64,000 nt of DNA from JAJZMA01 sp021850405 (lineage in GTDB: Bacteria > Chloroflexota > Dormibacteria > Aeolococcales > Aeolococcaceae): positions 12,864 to 76,863 of the forward strand of contig DAHXLU010000097.1 of NCBI GenBank assembly GCA_027365835.1. The letters are read 5' to 3'. Positions 17,216 to 25,553 of the stretch are shown here, piece by piece. The notes beneath the pieces were generated by a model. It did no database searches. It saw only the letters and a list, made by a program, of their open reading frames with translations, and was not told where the DNA came from. How positions within the stretch are numbered: the first letter of the stretch is position 1; every line of letters starts with the position of its first letter. The translations under genes were made by a program, and so were the position numbers.

Positions 17216-18159
17216 TGCCTTTCACTTTTTTTCTGGCTACTGGAGGATTCAATATCGGGGCGCCAGTTGCCGCACTGCTCAGTGATATTAGTAATGCGCT
17301 AAATGGTATCCCTCCCCTGCGATGGGTAGGTGGCCTGGGATTGTCCATTGCGGTGTTAACCATCCTGTACCGGTTGCTTCTCTGGCCGCTTTTTTCCATG
17401 CAGTTGCATACCACCCAGAAAATGCAGGCACTTCAGCCTCGACAGAAGGAGCTTCGTCTCGTACATAAGGGCGATCCTGCTGCGCTGAACAAGGCCATGT
17501 CTGACTTGATGAAGGAACACAATGTGAATCCATTGTCCAGCTGCCTGATTCTGCCCTTCCTTATCCTGCCTCTTCTGCCCTTTTATGCTGGGGTTCGGCA
17601 AGCCGCTGCGACGGTAAGCCCGGAGGATAGACATTTCCTATGGATAGCTAATGTGGGTCAAAGTGCGATATCAGCGATAGGGCACGATCCTGCAGCGATC
17701 ATTCTGCCAATCATTGCGTGCATTCTGGCGGTGTTCCAGACCAAAATGATGAGTGGCCCTCCCGCGAGAAAAGGGGACCTGATCTCAGAAGAGGCCGATG
17801 TTACCCAGACCATCAATAACACCATGGTGCCATTGATGGTGGTGGTAACCTTTCTGTATACAACCGGGATCTGGGGGGGATTTCCGCAGGGGATAGCCAT
17901 ATATTCAGCGACCCAGAGTCTTTTTATGGTGGTCCAGGCAGGAGTAGTTCTGGGGTGGCATAATGTTCCAGGATTACAGCTCCTGGAAAAATGGACTACC
18001 GGCCGCGCAGGCAGATCAGCACTGGCTGTTACGGCTACTTCCCAGAGAGTTGGCAGGGGAGGATCAGAGCTGCAGACGGTAGCCAATCGCCAGCAACCCC
18101 CGGTTGTCAAGGGTGGGGATGGTCGTAACCGGTCAAAAAAGAGAAAGAAGCGTCGTTAG
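17215..18159 (+). CDS. yidC: membrane protein insertase YidC/Oxa1
   Basis: 314 residues, the short YidC form without a large periplasmic domain, as in Gram-positive-type bacteria. It has the conserved core LSIAVLTILYRLLLWPLF, the cytoplasmic loop (MQALQPRQKELRLVHKGD), SCLILPFLILPLLPFYAGVR and the ATQSLFMVVQAGV helix. The C-terminus is basic (NRSKKRKKRR), which in other YidC proteins contacts the ribosome. There is no lipobox at the N-terminus. It inserts membrane proteins with or without SecYEG. Confidence 0.95.
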   Translation: MPFTFFLATGGFNIGAPVAALLSDISNALNGIPPLRWVGGLGLSIAVLTILYRLLLWPLFSMQLHTTQKMQALQPRQKELRLVHKGDPAALNKAMSDLMKEHNVNPLSSCLILPFLILPLLPFYAGVRQAAATVSPEDRHFLWIANVGQSAISAIGHDPAAIILPIIACILAVFQTKMMSGPPARKGDLISEEADVTQTINNTMVPLMVVVTFLYTTGIWGGFPQGIAIYSATQSLFMVVQAGVVLGWHNVPGLQLLEKWTTGRAGRSALAVTATSQRVGRGGSELQTVANRQQPPVVKGGDGRNRSKKRKKRR

Positions 18160-18233
18160 ATTGCAGATGGTCTGGAAAGGACTATCTGGAACGGTCGTAC
18201 AATTGGTCAAATGTAAAGGCGAGGAGAGACACA

Positions 18234-18974
18234 GTGCAGATCCCAGGTGATGAAATCGCAACAGAGGAGTTATCACACTCCTTTGAAGATACAGCCCATA
18301 ACGTTCCAGCAGATGCGCCTTTTCAGGTATGGGAGTTTACGGGCGATTCGATAGAGGAGGCCAAGGCCCACGCACTGGCTGAAACAGGTCTCAACGAGAG
18401 TGAAGCCGTTATCGATACCATCGCTTCAACTGGTCTGTCCGCAGCGCTCCCAGGGGAGAAACTGGCTCGTCAGGGCGTGGTTGTCCGCGTATGGAAACTG
18501 GATGGGAATGTGAAGAAGGCGTTCATAGCGTTGCGGACCTTGCTGGAGAAGATGTCTATCGTGGCTACGATTACCCCCCGCATTGGTGGTGGTGACAGTA
18601 GTAATCTTGCACCCGTGATTCTTGATGTTGAGGGAGAGGATCTGGGGCTGCTCATTGGCTGGCGTGGCGAGACGCTCTATTCCCTTCAGACCGTCCTCAA
18701 TATGATGATTGGAGGAGATGGTACTGGCCGCAAGGTGGTAGTGGATGTGGAGAGGTATCGCGCGCGCAGGGAGGCTCAGGTAGCACAGATGGCGATCAGG
18801 GTTGCTGACCGGGTTCTGGAGACTGGTCAGGCATATCGTATGGATCCCATGAGGGCCTATGAACGCAGGGCAGCGCATCTGGCACTGCAAAACTACAAGG
18901 GGGTCAGGACCGAATCAATGGGCGAGGAGATGGAGAGAAGGGTAGTGATCCATCCGGTTGCCGACCGTGCCTGA
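18234..18974 (+). CDS. jag: Jag/KhpB RNA-binding protein (Jag-N, KH, R3H)
   Basis: 246 residues. Residues ~30-80 resemble the Jag N-terminal domain (WEFTGDSIEEAKAHALAETG). A KH domain follows (~130-180; ILDVEGEDLGLLIGWRGETLYSLQ, with the GxxG loop changed to GWRGE), and then an R3H domain (RAYERRAAHLALQNYKGV). It sits directly after yidC as in many bacteria and is linked to sRNA binding and cell elongation. GTG start with a GGAGAG leader; the intergenic gap to yidC is 74 bases. Confidence 0.93.
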   Translation: MQIPGDEIATEELSHSFEDTAHNVPADAPFQVWEFTGDSIEEAKAHALAETGLNESEAVIDTIASTGLSAALPGEKLARQGVVVRVWKLDGNVKKAFIALRTLLEKMSIVATITPRIGGGDSSNLAPVILDVEGEDLGLLIGWRGETLYSLQTVLNMMIGGDGTGRKVVVDVERYRARREAQVAQMAIRVADRVLETGQAYRMDPMRAYERRAAHLALQNYKGVRTESMGEEMERRVVIHPVADRA

Positions 18975-19434
18975 GAAAACCGGTACAGTCGAGCGCACCC
19001 TGGTCCTGATCAAGCCTGATGGAGTACAACGGGGTCTTATAGGGTCCATCATTGGTCGGCTGGAGAAAAAGGGGTTGCACCTGGCGGGGCTTAAAATGCT
19101 TGTGCTGGATGGTGCGACGGCTGAAAGACATTATGCCGAGCATACGGGAAAAGACTTTTTTCCTTCCCTGATCAGTTTTATCACCTCTGGGCCCGTGGTG
19201 GCCATGGTTTGGGAAGGTCCGAACGTTGTTGGAATGGTCAGGAGCATGATGGGTGCCACAAACCCGGTTGCCGCTGCTCCCGGGACCATACGTGGTGACC
19301 TTGCCATTTCCATGGGCATGAATCTTATCCATGGGAGCGACTCGGTGACAACGGCAAAGAGAGAGATCCCATTGTTCTTTTCAGCACAGGAGCTCTGCGC
19401 ATGGCAAAGCACAGAGACTGACTGGCTGGTTTAG
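18967..19434 (+). CDS. ndk: nucleoside diphosphate kinase
   Basis: About 155 residues. It carries the family motifs ERTLVLIKPDGVQRGLIG, the substrate-site GDLAISMGMNLIHGSDS with the phosphohistidine region earlier, and the C-terminal IPLFFSAQELCAW. It transfers the gamma phosphate of ATP to NDPs. The start is either GTG at 18967, overlapping the jag stop, or TTG at 18958; GTG is preferred. The overlap implies coupling with jag. Confidence 0.93.
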   Translation: MPEKTGTVERTLVLIKPDGVQRGLIGSIIGRLEKKGLHLAGLKMLVLDGATAERHYAEHTGKDFFPSLISFITSGPVVAMVWEGPNVVGMVRSMMGATNPVAAAPGTIRGDLAISMGMNLIHGSDSVTTAKREIPLFFSAQELCAWQSTETDWLV

Positions 19435-19454
19435 GCAACAATGCAGCTGATGCA

Positions 19455-19480
19455 TGCGGCCCCTTTCCCCCCAGGCCGCA
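19455..19480. terminator. hairpin between convergent ndk and lepB
   Basis: TGCGGCC (19455-19461) and GGCCGCA (19474-19480) form a perfect 7-bp stem around a C/T-rich loop in the 53-base gap between the convergent genes. There is no T tract. Confidence 0.45.
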
Positions 19481-19487
19481 GGAAGCC

Positions 19488-20168
19488 TTAAGTAATTCCC
19501 TGGGGTGGGTAAGGCGCCGGCACGAGCGTTGGACCCGGACCATAGCCACCAAATGCCGTAAGTGGCCAGAAGCGAAAGAGAACCACCGACACCAGATGAC
19601 TTTTGGGCACCCATCCAAAAAAACGGGAGTCCTCACTGTAATTGCGATTGTCTCCCATAACAAAATAATCATTGGGAGGAATAGTTTCAACAGTTGGGGT
19701 TGCACTTTCCTGTCCACTGAGTAGGCAGCAGCTGGTGTTTACCACCCAGGGCTGAGGCAGGAATGGTTCCTCAACCAGATCCCACGGGCCTTTGCCTCCA
19801 GGCTCGATCAGGATGGCCGTCTGTGTTTGTCCGGGATGTCCAGCTACGGGGTAGTTACCTGTGATCTCAATTTTGTCGCCTGGCAGTCCAATAACCCGTT
19901 TTATGAACTGCTCTCCGGGAATCCCAGGAGGATTAATAATCACAACCTGCCCGCGACTTGGTCCCGAAAAGTCCAGTGAGATGCGTTCTGCCACCAGTAG
20001 ATCGTTGTTGTGAAAGGTATTTTCCATACTGTAACCGGATACTCGTACCGTCATGACGACGAACTGGAGCAGGATAAAAAGGATGAACGCAAAAATAACC
20101 ACTTCCAGGACATCTCGCAAGGGACCCTGGATCTGACGTCCCAGTTTTGCCAATGACATCCCAGCCAT
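19488..20168 (-). CDS. lepB: signal peptidase I
   Basis: 226 residues with one N-terminal transmembrane anchor (VIFAFILFILLQFVVMTV). The S26 catalytic boxes are present: SGYSMENTF with the nucleophile Ser, KRVIGLPGDKIE with the general-base Lys, and the substrate-groove box VMGDNRNYSEDSRFFG. It cleaves signal peptides of secreted proteins on the outer face of the membrane. An extra ~30-residue insertion (QTQTAILIEPGGKGPWDLV to TPTVETIPP) separates the boxes, as in other Gram-positive-type enzymes. Confidence 0.94.
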   Translation of the reverse strand: MAGMSLAKLGRQIQGPLRDVLEVVIFAFILFILLQFVVMTVRVSGYSMENTFHNNDLLVAERISLDFSGPSRGQVVIINPPGIPGEQFIKRVIGLPGDKIEITGNYPVAGHPGQTQTAILIEPGGKGPWDLVEEPFLPQPWVVNTSCCLLSGQESATPTVETIPPNDYFVMGDNRNYSEDSRFFGWVPKSHLVSVVLFRFWPLTAFGGYGPGPTLVPAPYPPQGIT

Positions 20169-20268
20169 TCTACTCGTTCTCTGCGATTCTGCACGGGACG
20201 GTGTGCAGGAATCAGGTACAAGCTGCGAGAATAAAGGGATTCGCCAGCAGCATATATGAGGTAAAACG

Positions 20269-20901
20269 ATGGCTCTGTTATCCAGTTCTCCATATAAGGT
20301 GAGGGAGTTCGACCTCCATGGGCTTTCGGGAATTTCCGATAAGACCCTGGAGATCCATTTTGGGCTCTATGCCGGATATGTGAAGAATACAAACTTGCTG
20401 ACCGAGCAGTTGATCACTCTGAGCGAGAATGGCAAGTTTGGAACACTGGAGTATTCTGAGGCGACCAGGAGGTTGCCGTTTGAGTACAACGGCATGGTGC
20501 TGCATGAACTGTATTTTGGCAACATGCAAAAGGATGGGGGAGGAGCGGAAATCAATAGCTCCTCAGACCTCGGAAGGGCAATAGGTGAGTCGTTTGGGGA
20601 CATTGATGTCTGGAAGAAGGATTTTGCTGCCATAAGTGCAATGCGCGGTGTAGGCTGGGTGGTGCTGTATGAAGATCCCGCCACTGGCAAGCTCAGCAAT
20701 CAGTGGATCACCCTGCACCAGGATGGCAATATTGCCGGTTTTCGTCCACTCCTGGTGATGGACGTCTGGGAGCATGCGTTTTTGCTGGACTATAAACCCG
20801 CCGACCGGCCCCGGTACGTGGAAGCATTCCTGAATCATTTGAACCTGAAAGAGGTAGAGAGCCGGCTCCACGGCAATGCGCAGAGGAGTGTGGGCGCCTA
20901 A
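20269..20901 (+). CDS. Fe/Mn superoxide dismutase, divergent subfamily
   Basis: 210 residues. Metal ligands can be placed as His in EIHFGLYAGY, His in GMVLHELYFG, and Asp and His in MDVWEHAFLLDY; GVGWVVLY matches the family core. The usual second-shell HH pair (HxxHHxxYV) is absent and the loop is one residue shorter (HFGLYAGYV), so it belongs to a divergent branch. Metal preference cannot be judged. A GAGGT leader precedes the ATG. It is convergent with parB across a strong hairpin. Confidence 0.88.
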   Translation: MALLSSSPYKVREFDLHGLSGISDKTLEIHFGLYAGYVKNTNLLTEQLITLSENGKFGTLEYSEATRRLPFEYNGMVLHELYFGNMQKDGGGAEINSSSDLGRAIGESFGDIDVWKKDFAAISAMRGVGWVVLYEDPATGKLSNQWITLHQDGNIAGFRPLLVMDVWEHAFLLDYKPADRPRYVEAFLNHLNLKEVESRLHGNAQRSVGA

Positions 20902-20921
20902 CCTGATAGCCTGCAATGCTG

Positions 20922-20952
20922 GTGCTGGGCTGGCCTGCTGTCAGCCCAGCAC
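20922..20952. terminator. 11-bp perfect hairpin between sod and parB
   Basis: GTGCTGGGCTG (20922-20932) pairs perfectly with CAGCCCAGCAC (20942-20952) around a 9-base loop. It sits between the convergent sod and parB genes, which fits a bidirectional terminator. There is no long T run. Confidence 0.6.
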
Positions 20953-20968
20953 AGCGAGGCCAGGCAAT

Positions 20969-21898
20969 TCATAGGGGAGGGCCTCCCAGGCGGTCGTAAA
21001 GCGAGCCCAGGTCTTCATCTGAATAGAACGAGATGAGAAGCCTGCCGCCTGTTTTCTTCCTTTCTATGGTCACTGGCACGCCAAGTGTCTCTTCCAGTCT
21101 TCTAATTAATGCATCGTCCTTGTTTGCGGCGGCGACACCCCCGGTAGCAGTGGTGCCTGCTGGCGTTTTATTCTGCCTTGAATCTTTTTCCTGGTACTGT
21201 GCAACCCTTCGCTCGGTATCACGTACGGAAAGCCCACGTGCTTCAATCTGGGCGAGCAGCTCCAGCTGTGCAGCCTGCTCTTCAAGTGCCAGGAGAGCTC
21301 TGGCATGTCCAGCGGATATCTTCTGCTGGTCAAGCGCCAGCTGTACTTCCGCTGGCAGTTTCAGGAGGCGCAGTGTGTTTGACACGGCAGCCCGGGATCG
21401 TCCCACGCGTCTGGCAATGGCGTCATGTGACATACCGAACACATCAGCCAGCCTCGCAAAGGCGGAGGCCTCTTCCAGAGGTGAGAGCTCCTCCCGTGCC
21501 AGGTTTTCTGTGAGTGCAATCTCCAGCGCATGTCGCCTGGATTCGGAAACGGGCCGTACCAGAGCAGGTATGGTAGGCAGGCCAGCGGCCTGGCTGGCAC
21601 GCCAGCGCCGCTCTCCTGCGATCAGTAAATAGCCCTCTTCGGCTGGCTCCACTACTATTGGCTGGAGCACTCCATGTTCAGCGATACTCTGGGCAAGCGC
21701 CGTCATGCTTTCTGGATCGAACAGCTGTCTTGGTTGATCCGGATTGGGATGAATCTCGTGGACAATGATTTCTCGCAGATATGGGTCTCCCTGCGTAGCC
21801 ATGGGGGCTGAGGGAGCTGCTGGCACTGGCGCCAGGAGAGCATCCAGTCCTCGTCCCAGCCCATGCTTTTGAGGTGGCCGGTTCTCTCTTTCAGCCAT
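20969..21898 (-). CDS. parB: chromosome partitioning protein ParB
   Basis: 309 residues from the ATG at 21898 (MAERENRPPQKHGLGRGLDA, the typical ParB opening). The ParB/Srx CTPase domain carries HEIHPNPDQPRQLFD and the conserved box LIAGERRWRASQAAG. It is followed by the helix-turn-helix (SHDAIARRVGRSRAAVSNTLRLL) and a C-terminal dimer domain. It binds parS and, with ParA, segregates origins. A longer frame up to 22135 is only the antisense-like overlap with parA. The start overlaps the parA stop by 8 bases. Confidence 0.95.
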   Translation of the reverse strand: MAERENRPPQKHGLGRGLDALLAPVPAAPSAPMATQGDPYLREIIVHEIHPNPDQPRQLFDPESMTALAQSIAEHGVLQPIVVEPAEEGYLLIAGERRWRASQAAGLPTIPALVRPVSESRRHALEIALTENLAREELSPLEEASAFARLADVFGMSHDAIARRVGRSRAAVSNTLRLLKLPAEVQLALDQQKISAGHARALLALEEQAAQLELLAQIEARGLSVRDTERRVAQYQEKDSRQNKTPAGTTATGGVAAANKDDALIRRLEETLGVPVTIERKKTGGRLLISFYSDEDLGSLYDRLGGPPL

Positions 21899-22688
21899 GG
21901 GTATCACCGGAGGATTCAGGCATTTTCTCTCCCAAGCGTGTACATAGTTCACGGGCAAACGCATTGTAGGCGAGCGCCCCCTTGCTGTCTGGATCATACT
22001 GCTGGATGGAGAGCCCATGACTGGGTGCCTCACCCAGCCGGACATTTCTCGGGATGATGGTCTCAAATGTTTCCGTGGGCAACTTGTCGCGCACCTCACG
22101 GACGACATCGGTCGACAGCGACAGTCTACTGTCATGAAGGGTAAGCAGGATGCCCAGCAGGGAAAGGTGGGGATTCAGGCCCGTCTGCATAATCTCCAGT
22201 GTTCGCATCAAAAGCGTAAGCCCTTCCAGGGCATAGTATTCGCACTGCAGGGGTACCAGTATCTTTTCGGCGGCCACCAGAGCATTCAGGGTAAGCAGAG
22301 CCAGGCTGGGAGGGCAGTCAAACAGGATGAAATCTGGTTCGGTAACTCCTTCAAGTGCATAAAGGAGCCGGTGTTCACGTCTGGGGAGGCTGACCAGTTC
22401 GATCTCGGCCCCGGCAAGTGCGATGGAGCTGGGGAGTATCGTCAGCCGCTCCTGGCTGGTATTACGGACCGCAATGCTCATGGGCTGTCCCAGGACAAGC
22501 ACATCGTAGGTGGTGGATTCCCCTGGGGCGGGACGGACATTGAGTGCTGCGCTGGCATTTGCCTGTGGATCGCAGTCGATGAGAAGGACGTTATACCCCA
22601 TGCTTGCCAGCGCTGCAGCAGTATTGACCGTGGTGGTGGTCTTGCCGACGCCACCCTTCTGGTTTGCAATTGCGATTCTATGGGTCAT
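21891..22688 (-). CDS. parA: chromosome partitioning ATPase ParA/Soj
   Basis: 265 residues from MTHRIAIANQKGG. It has the deviant Walker A KGGVGKTTTTVN, the LIDCDPQANAS motif and LFDCPPSLALLTLNAL, all typical of chromosomal ParA/Soj. It is an ATP-dependent DNA-binding switch that positions ParB-parS complexes. An ATG nine codons upstream (22715) is an alternative start. parS and DnaA boxes lie directly upstream. Confidence 0.95.
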   Translation of the reverse strand: MTHRIAIANQKGGVGKTTTTVNTAAALASMGYNVLLIDCDPQANASAALNVRPAPGESTTYDVLVLGQPMSIAVRNTSQERLTILPSSIALAGAEIELVSLPRREHRLLYALEGVTEPDFILFDCPPSLALLTLNALVAAEKILVPLQCEYYALEGLTLLMRTLEIMQTGLNPHLSLLGILLTLHDSRLSLSTDVVREVRDKLPTETFETIIPRNVRLGEAPSHGLSIQQYDPDSKGALAYNAFARELCTRLGEKMPESSGDTHG

Positions 22689-22716
22689 CGCAGCGGGAGC
22701 CGACCCCCATTCCATC

Positions 22717-22795
22717 TATTCCACAGGTTATCCACAGGTGCGGGCCCCAATGCTGATCTCAAAGTCAATACCCGGGCCCGACCTGCTGTGGATAA
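22717..22795. promoter_or_regulatory. cluster of three DnaA boxes upstream of parA
   Basis: TATTCCACA (22717-22725, one mismatch), a perfect TTATCCACA (22728-22736) and a perfect reverse box TGTGGATAA (22787-22795) lie within 80 bases. This is a denser set than next to dnaA, and it adjoins parS, so it is a strong candidate origin element. The remaining 22819-23073 holds no recognisable gene or RNA. Confidence 0.7.
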
Positions 22796-22802
22796 GGTGC
22801 AC

Positions 22803-22818
22803 TGTTTCACGTGAAACA
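22803..22818. promoter_or_regulatory. parS: parS centromere site
   Basis: The 16-base palindrome TGTTTCACGTGAAACA matches the bacterial parS consensus exactly. It lies just upstream of parA and 8 bases from a perfect DnaA box. It is the nucleation site for ParB. I saw no second perfect copy in the window. Confidence 0.95.
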
Positions 22819-23073
22819 TGGGCAGCTTCATTCCCATATTTTGCCGCATTACCCTCCATCCTGTTGTCGGTAGCGCTTTCTCCGGGTGACCGTTACACGT
22901 CTGTCATGGTATCAGCATCCTGGCCTGCTGATTTCTTACCTTTATCCCTGCTCCCCGCCTTCATCCGTGCTTCCAGCAAGAGCCTCCTGGGGATGCTTAC
23001 CCAGGCGCATCTCTCCTGTTGCTACCGCCTCGGCCGCAGGCAGAGTCAATGTGGAGCGCGGTAAGATTCGCAT

Positions 23074-23652
23074 ATGGCAAAGATAGAGCGCCGCTGGAGT
23101 GTTACTACCTACATCCCTGTGCGGGAGGTGTTTGCTGTAATGGAACAGCTGGTTACTCTGCCTTTGCAGTTTGAGCCATTGTCCTCATCAAAAGCGCGTG
23201 GGATAGAGGTTATCCGAAGGGGATTCTTTGGAGGGTGGGGCGGCCGGCTGCGTAACCCTCATTTTTTTGAATGTACCGCCGTAGAAGCACCCGAAGGGAC
23301 ACTGGTTCAGGTTGAAGCTACGGCCAGCCGGTGGGTGGTGTCCCGGGCGGAGGAGTTTGTGACCGTGCTGACGCGGGGCGCAGGCGATCCATATGGGATT
23401 TACAGGGATGGCCGAATCCAGCCTGGCGAAGTGACCCTGGTCGCCTCCTGGGCAGGTACCGGTTATGAGCTTTATTCCGAGCCATCCTTTACCGCTCGTC
23501 GTGGTCCGGCAATATACACAGCCACCCCACTTTTTGCCGTGGAGGTACAAAGGGGACGTTTTGTCCGGGTCGAGACCAGGGATGGCATCTCTGGATATGT
23601 GGAGGCAGATCAGCTGGTCATGGCCCCCGCCCTGGCGGTGCGCGCTCCTTAG
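23074..23652 (+). CDS. hypothetical protein with possible SH3-like C-terminus
   Basis: 192 residues, no family recognised with certainty. The N-terminal part (IERRWSVTTYIPVREVFAVM) resembles the start of SRPBCC/START-like small proteins, where a strand is followed by V-x-x-V-F-x-x-hydrophobic. The C-terminal ~50 residues read like a bacterial SH3 domain (GPAIYTATPLFAVEVQRGRFVRVETRDGISGYVEADQL split over two strands). There is no signal peptide or membrane helix. It is transcribed away from the parA/parS region. Confidence 0.6.
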   Translation: MAKIERRWSVTTYIPVREVFAVMEQLVTLPLQFEPLSSSKARGIEVIRRGFFGGWGGRLRNPHFFECTAVEAPEGTLVQVEATASRWVVSRAEEFVTVLTRGAGDPYGIYRDGRIQPGEVTLVASWAGTGYELYSEPSFTARRGPAIYTATPLFAVEVQRGRFVRVETRDGISGYVEADQLVMAPALAVRAP

Positions 23653-23913
23653 CAGCTTTTCCCGGTCTGGCAAAACCTCATCTTCCAAAAATTCGGCAAC
23701 AGTGGGAAGTGCCCGAACCAGTTTTTGGGCTTCTATCCTGACGCCATCCATGGATCAGTGCAGAAGATGGCCCGGGATATAGCTTTCTGGCTGATTGCCA
23801 GGGGTAGTGGTCAATGCCGTGATGCTGGCAGGGCATAGAACGGTGGGGAGGTGCAGGCCGGTAAATAGCGCGGACTCCAGGCTGACTGTAATCTGTGCGT
23901 ATAGAATGGAAAA

Positions 23914-25056
23914 GTGACCAGGTTCCAGAGAGTAGCGGCTGCTTTTGCGGCCATAGTCTCCGCCGGCGACGAGGACTCCCTTATCGAGGAACTGCTGGCC
24001 GCCGCGGTGGAGCTTACCGGAGCACAATATGGAGCGCTTGGGATCCTGGCAGCTATACCTGCCACTGGACTGGTAACTCCCAGGCTGGCCCGGTTCCATA
24101 CGGTCGGCCTGTCGCCGGAGGAGGAGCAGTCTATTGGCGAATGGCAACAGAGTGGAGACTGGCTTTCACTTTTTCCTGGATGCGGTGGCGTAGTGCGCAT
24201 AAGGGACCTTCGCGCGCATCCCCTGCCGGCCGCGCTCCCGTTGCATCATCCTGTCCTGACGTCATTTATGGGGGTACCGCTAAGGTCTGGCAATATGGTG
24301 GCAGGTGGTCTTTATCTCGCCAACACGTTGAGGGCGGGTGGATTTTCCAGGAACGATGAGAAGACGGTAGTTTCCCTTGTAGCAGTAGCGGACGTTGTGC
24401 TGGAAAACCGGCTCCTTCATGAAGAGATTGCTGACCTGGCAGGGGTGCGGGACAGGGAGAAAATAGCACGTAATCTGCATGACAACGTTATTCAACGCAT
24501 CTTTGCAACCGGGCTCTCCCTACAGGCGCTGGCGGTGTCGTCCGGGGATGGTCTGCTGGGGAACCGGATCCAGATTGCTGTCGATGAACTTGACAGCATT
24601 ATCCAGGATATTCGCGGCATAATTTTTGCCCTGCGCGGGCAAGAGATGGATGGCCCAGCGCCTCTGAGAGCCCAGCTGCTTGGCCTGGTAATTGAGATTG
24701 GCGAGACAGTGGGCACTGCTCCTGTGGTCCACCTGAATGGCCCAGTCGACAACATCAACGATGAGCAACTGAACACAACAGTAGTTGCTGTGGCCAGGGA
24801 ATTGCTTACTGAAGCCACTCGACATGCAGGGGTTACGGCAGTGGATTTCTATGTCAGGGTTGGGGCCAACATTACGGTAAAAGTGGTAGACAATGGCTCC
24901 TTCCCTGGGCCGGGCCAACCGACAGCTGCGGGCAATGGGGTGAGCCAGGTAACCGGGTGGGCACAGCAGCTTGGGGGTAGTCTGACTGTGCGCAAGGTGC
25001 ATCCTTCCGGCACAGAAGCCATCTTTATGGTTCCGAGAAAGCCTGCGCCCGCGTGA
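23914..25056 (+). CDS. GAF-domain sensor histidine kinase (DevS/NarX-type)
   Basis: 380 residues. The GAF domain is at ~10-165 (LTGAQYGALGIL; TSFMGVPLRSG...GGLYLANT), as in the haem/redox-sensing DevS/DosT kinases. A HisKA_3 dimerisation helix follows, with H188 in REKIARNLHDNVIQRIFATG. The HATPase domain is shortened but has the N-box-like VAVARELLTEATRHAG and VVDNGSFPGPGQ. It has no membrane helix, so it is cytosolic. GTG start. The likely partner is the NarL-type regulator at 26211, on the same strand but separated by two opposite-strand genes. Confidence 0.88.
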   Translation: MTRFQRVAAAFAAIVSAGDEDSLIEELLAAAVELTGAQYGALGILAAIPATGLVTPRLARFHTVGLSPEEEQSIGEWQQSGDWLSLFPGCGGVVRIRDLRAHPLPAALPLHHPVLTSFMGVPLRSGNMVAGGLYLANTLRAGGFSRNDEKTVVSLVAVADVVLENRLLHEEIADLAGVRDREKIARNLHDNVIQRIFATGLSLQALAVSSGDGLLGNRIQIAVDELDSIIQDIRGIIFALRGQEMDGPAPLRAQLLGLVIEIGETVGTAPVVHLNGPVDNINDEQLNTTVVAVARELLTEATRHAGVTAVDFYVRVGANITVKVVDNGSFPGPGQPTAAGNGVSQVTGWAQQLGGSLTVRKVHPSGTEAIFMVPRKPAPA

Positions 25057-25083
25057 TCTGCAGCGGGCCGGGGGTTGTGCCCG

Positions 25084-25107
25084 AGGGGCTGCGGGCGCCC
25101 CTTTTTT
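25084..25107 (+). terminator. Rho-independent terminator of the histidine kinase gene
   Basis: GGGGC and GCCCC arms around a 7-base GC-rich loop, followed immediately by six Ts (25102-25107), 28 bases after the kinase stop codon. This is the clearest intrinsic terminator in the window. Confidence 0.75.
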
Positions 25108-25538
25108 CAGGTTGGAATAAGGGCCTCGGTAACCTGTTTGCCCGTGAGCTCTGCGATATCGATCCGGAACGCCTTGTCCGCTTTTCTCCAGGCCCAGGGC
25201 TGTAGGGGCCCCCGTTCCAGCCGGTCCAGCTCCTCGGGATCGTCGACAGCCCGGACCACGCCGCGTGCAACCACGCTCCAGCCTGAATGGGTAAGTGGAC
25301 GATTGTCGTCCACCTCAAAGGCCACCAGTTGCCCCGAAAGCCCGCTTATCGAGGTTCCATCAATGGTTTTGAAAAAGATGGCTCCATCATCAAAGAGGTA
25401 ATTAATGGGGATGATGTTGGGTACCCCATGGAGAGTGAAGCCGAGCCTGCCAACATATGAGCTGTAGCGCATGTAGCTTACGCACTGGTCGTATGAGATG
25501 TCCTCAAGTGAGGCAACCCCGATAAGGATTTTTGGCAT
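25107..25538 (-). CDS. pyridoxamine 5'-phosphate oxidase-related FMN-binding protein
   Basis: 143 residues of the Pyridox_ox_2 / split-barrel flavin family: the SSYVGRLGFTLHGVPNIIPINYLFDDGAIFF core and LVAFEVDD...GWSVVARGVVRAVDD are characteristic. Members bind FMN or F420 and are oxidoreductases or stress proteins. It lies between the two-component kinase and regulator but on the opposite strand, 15 bases after the 25554-26084 gene, so these two form an operon. Confidence 0.82.
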   Translation of the reverse strand: MPKILIGVASLEDISYDQCVSYMRYSSYVGRLGFTLHGVPNIIPINYLFDDGAIFFKTIDGTSISGLSGQLVAFEVDDNRPLTHSGWSVVARGVVRAVDDPEELDRLERGPLQPWAWRKADKAFRIDIAELTGKQVTEALIPT

Positions 25539-25553
25539 AGCTTCTCTCCCTGG

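Noticed and set aside
21899..22135. N-terminal extension of ParB
   Set aside because: It would run over parA; the MAERENRPPQKHGLGRGLDA start is the usual ParB beginning.
23188..23751. Minus-strand ORF of 187 codons overlapping 23074-23652
   Set aside because: Its first ~50 residues look protein-like, but the rest is antisense to a better plus-strand frame; I kept the plus-strand gene.
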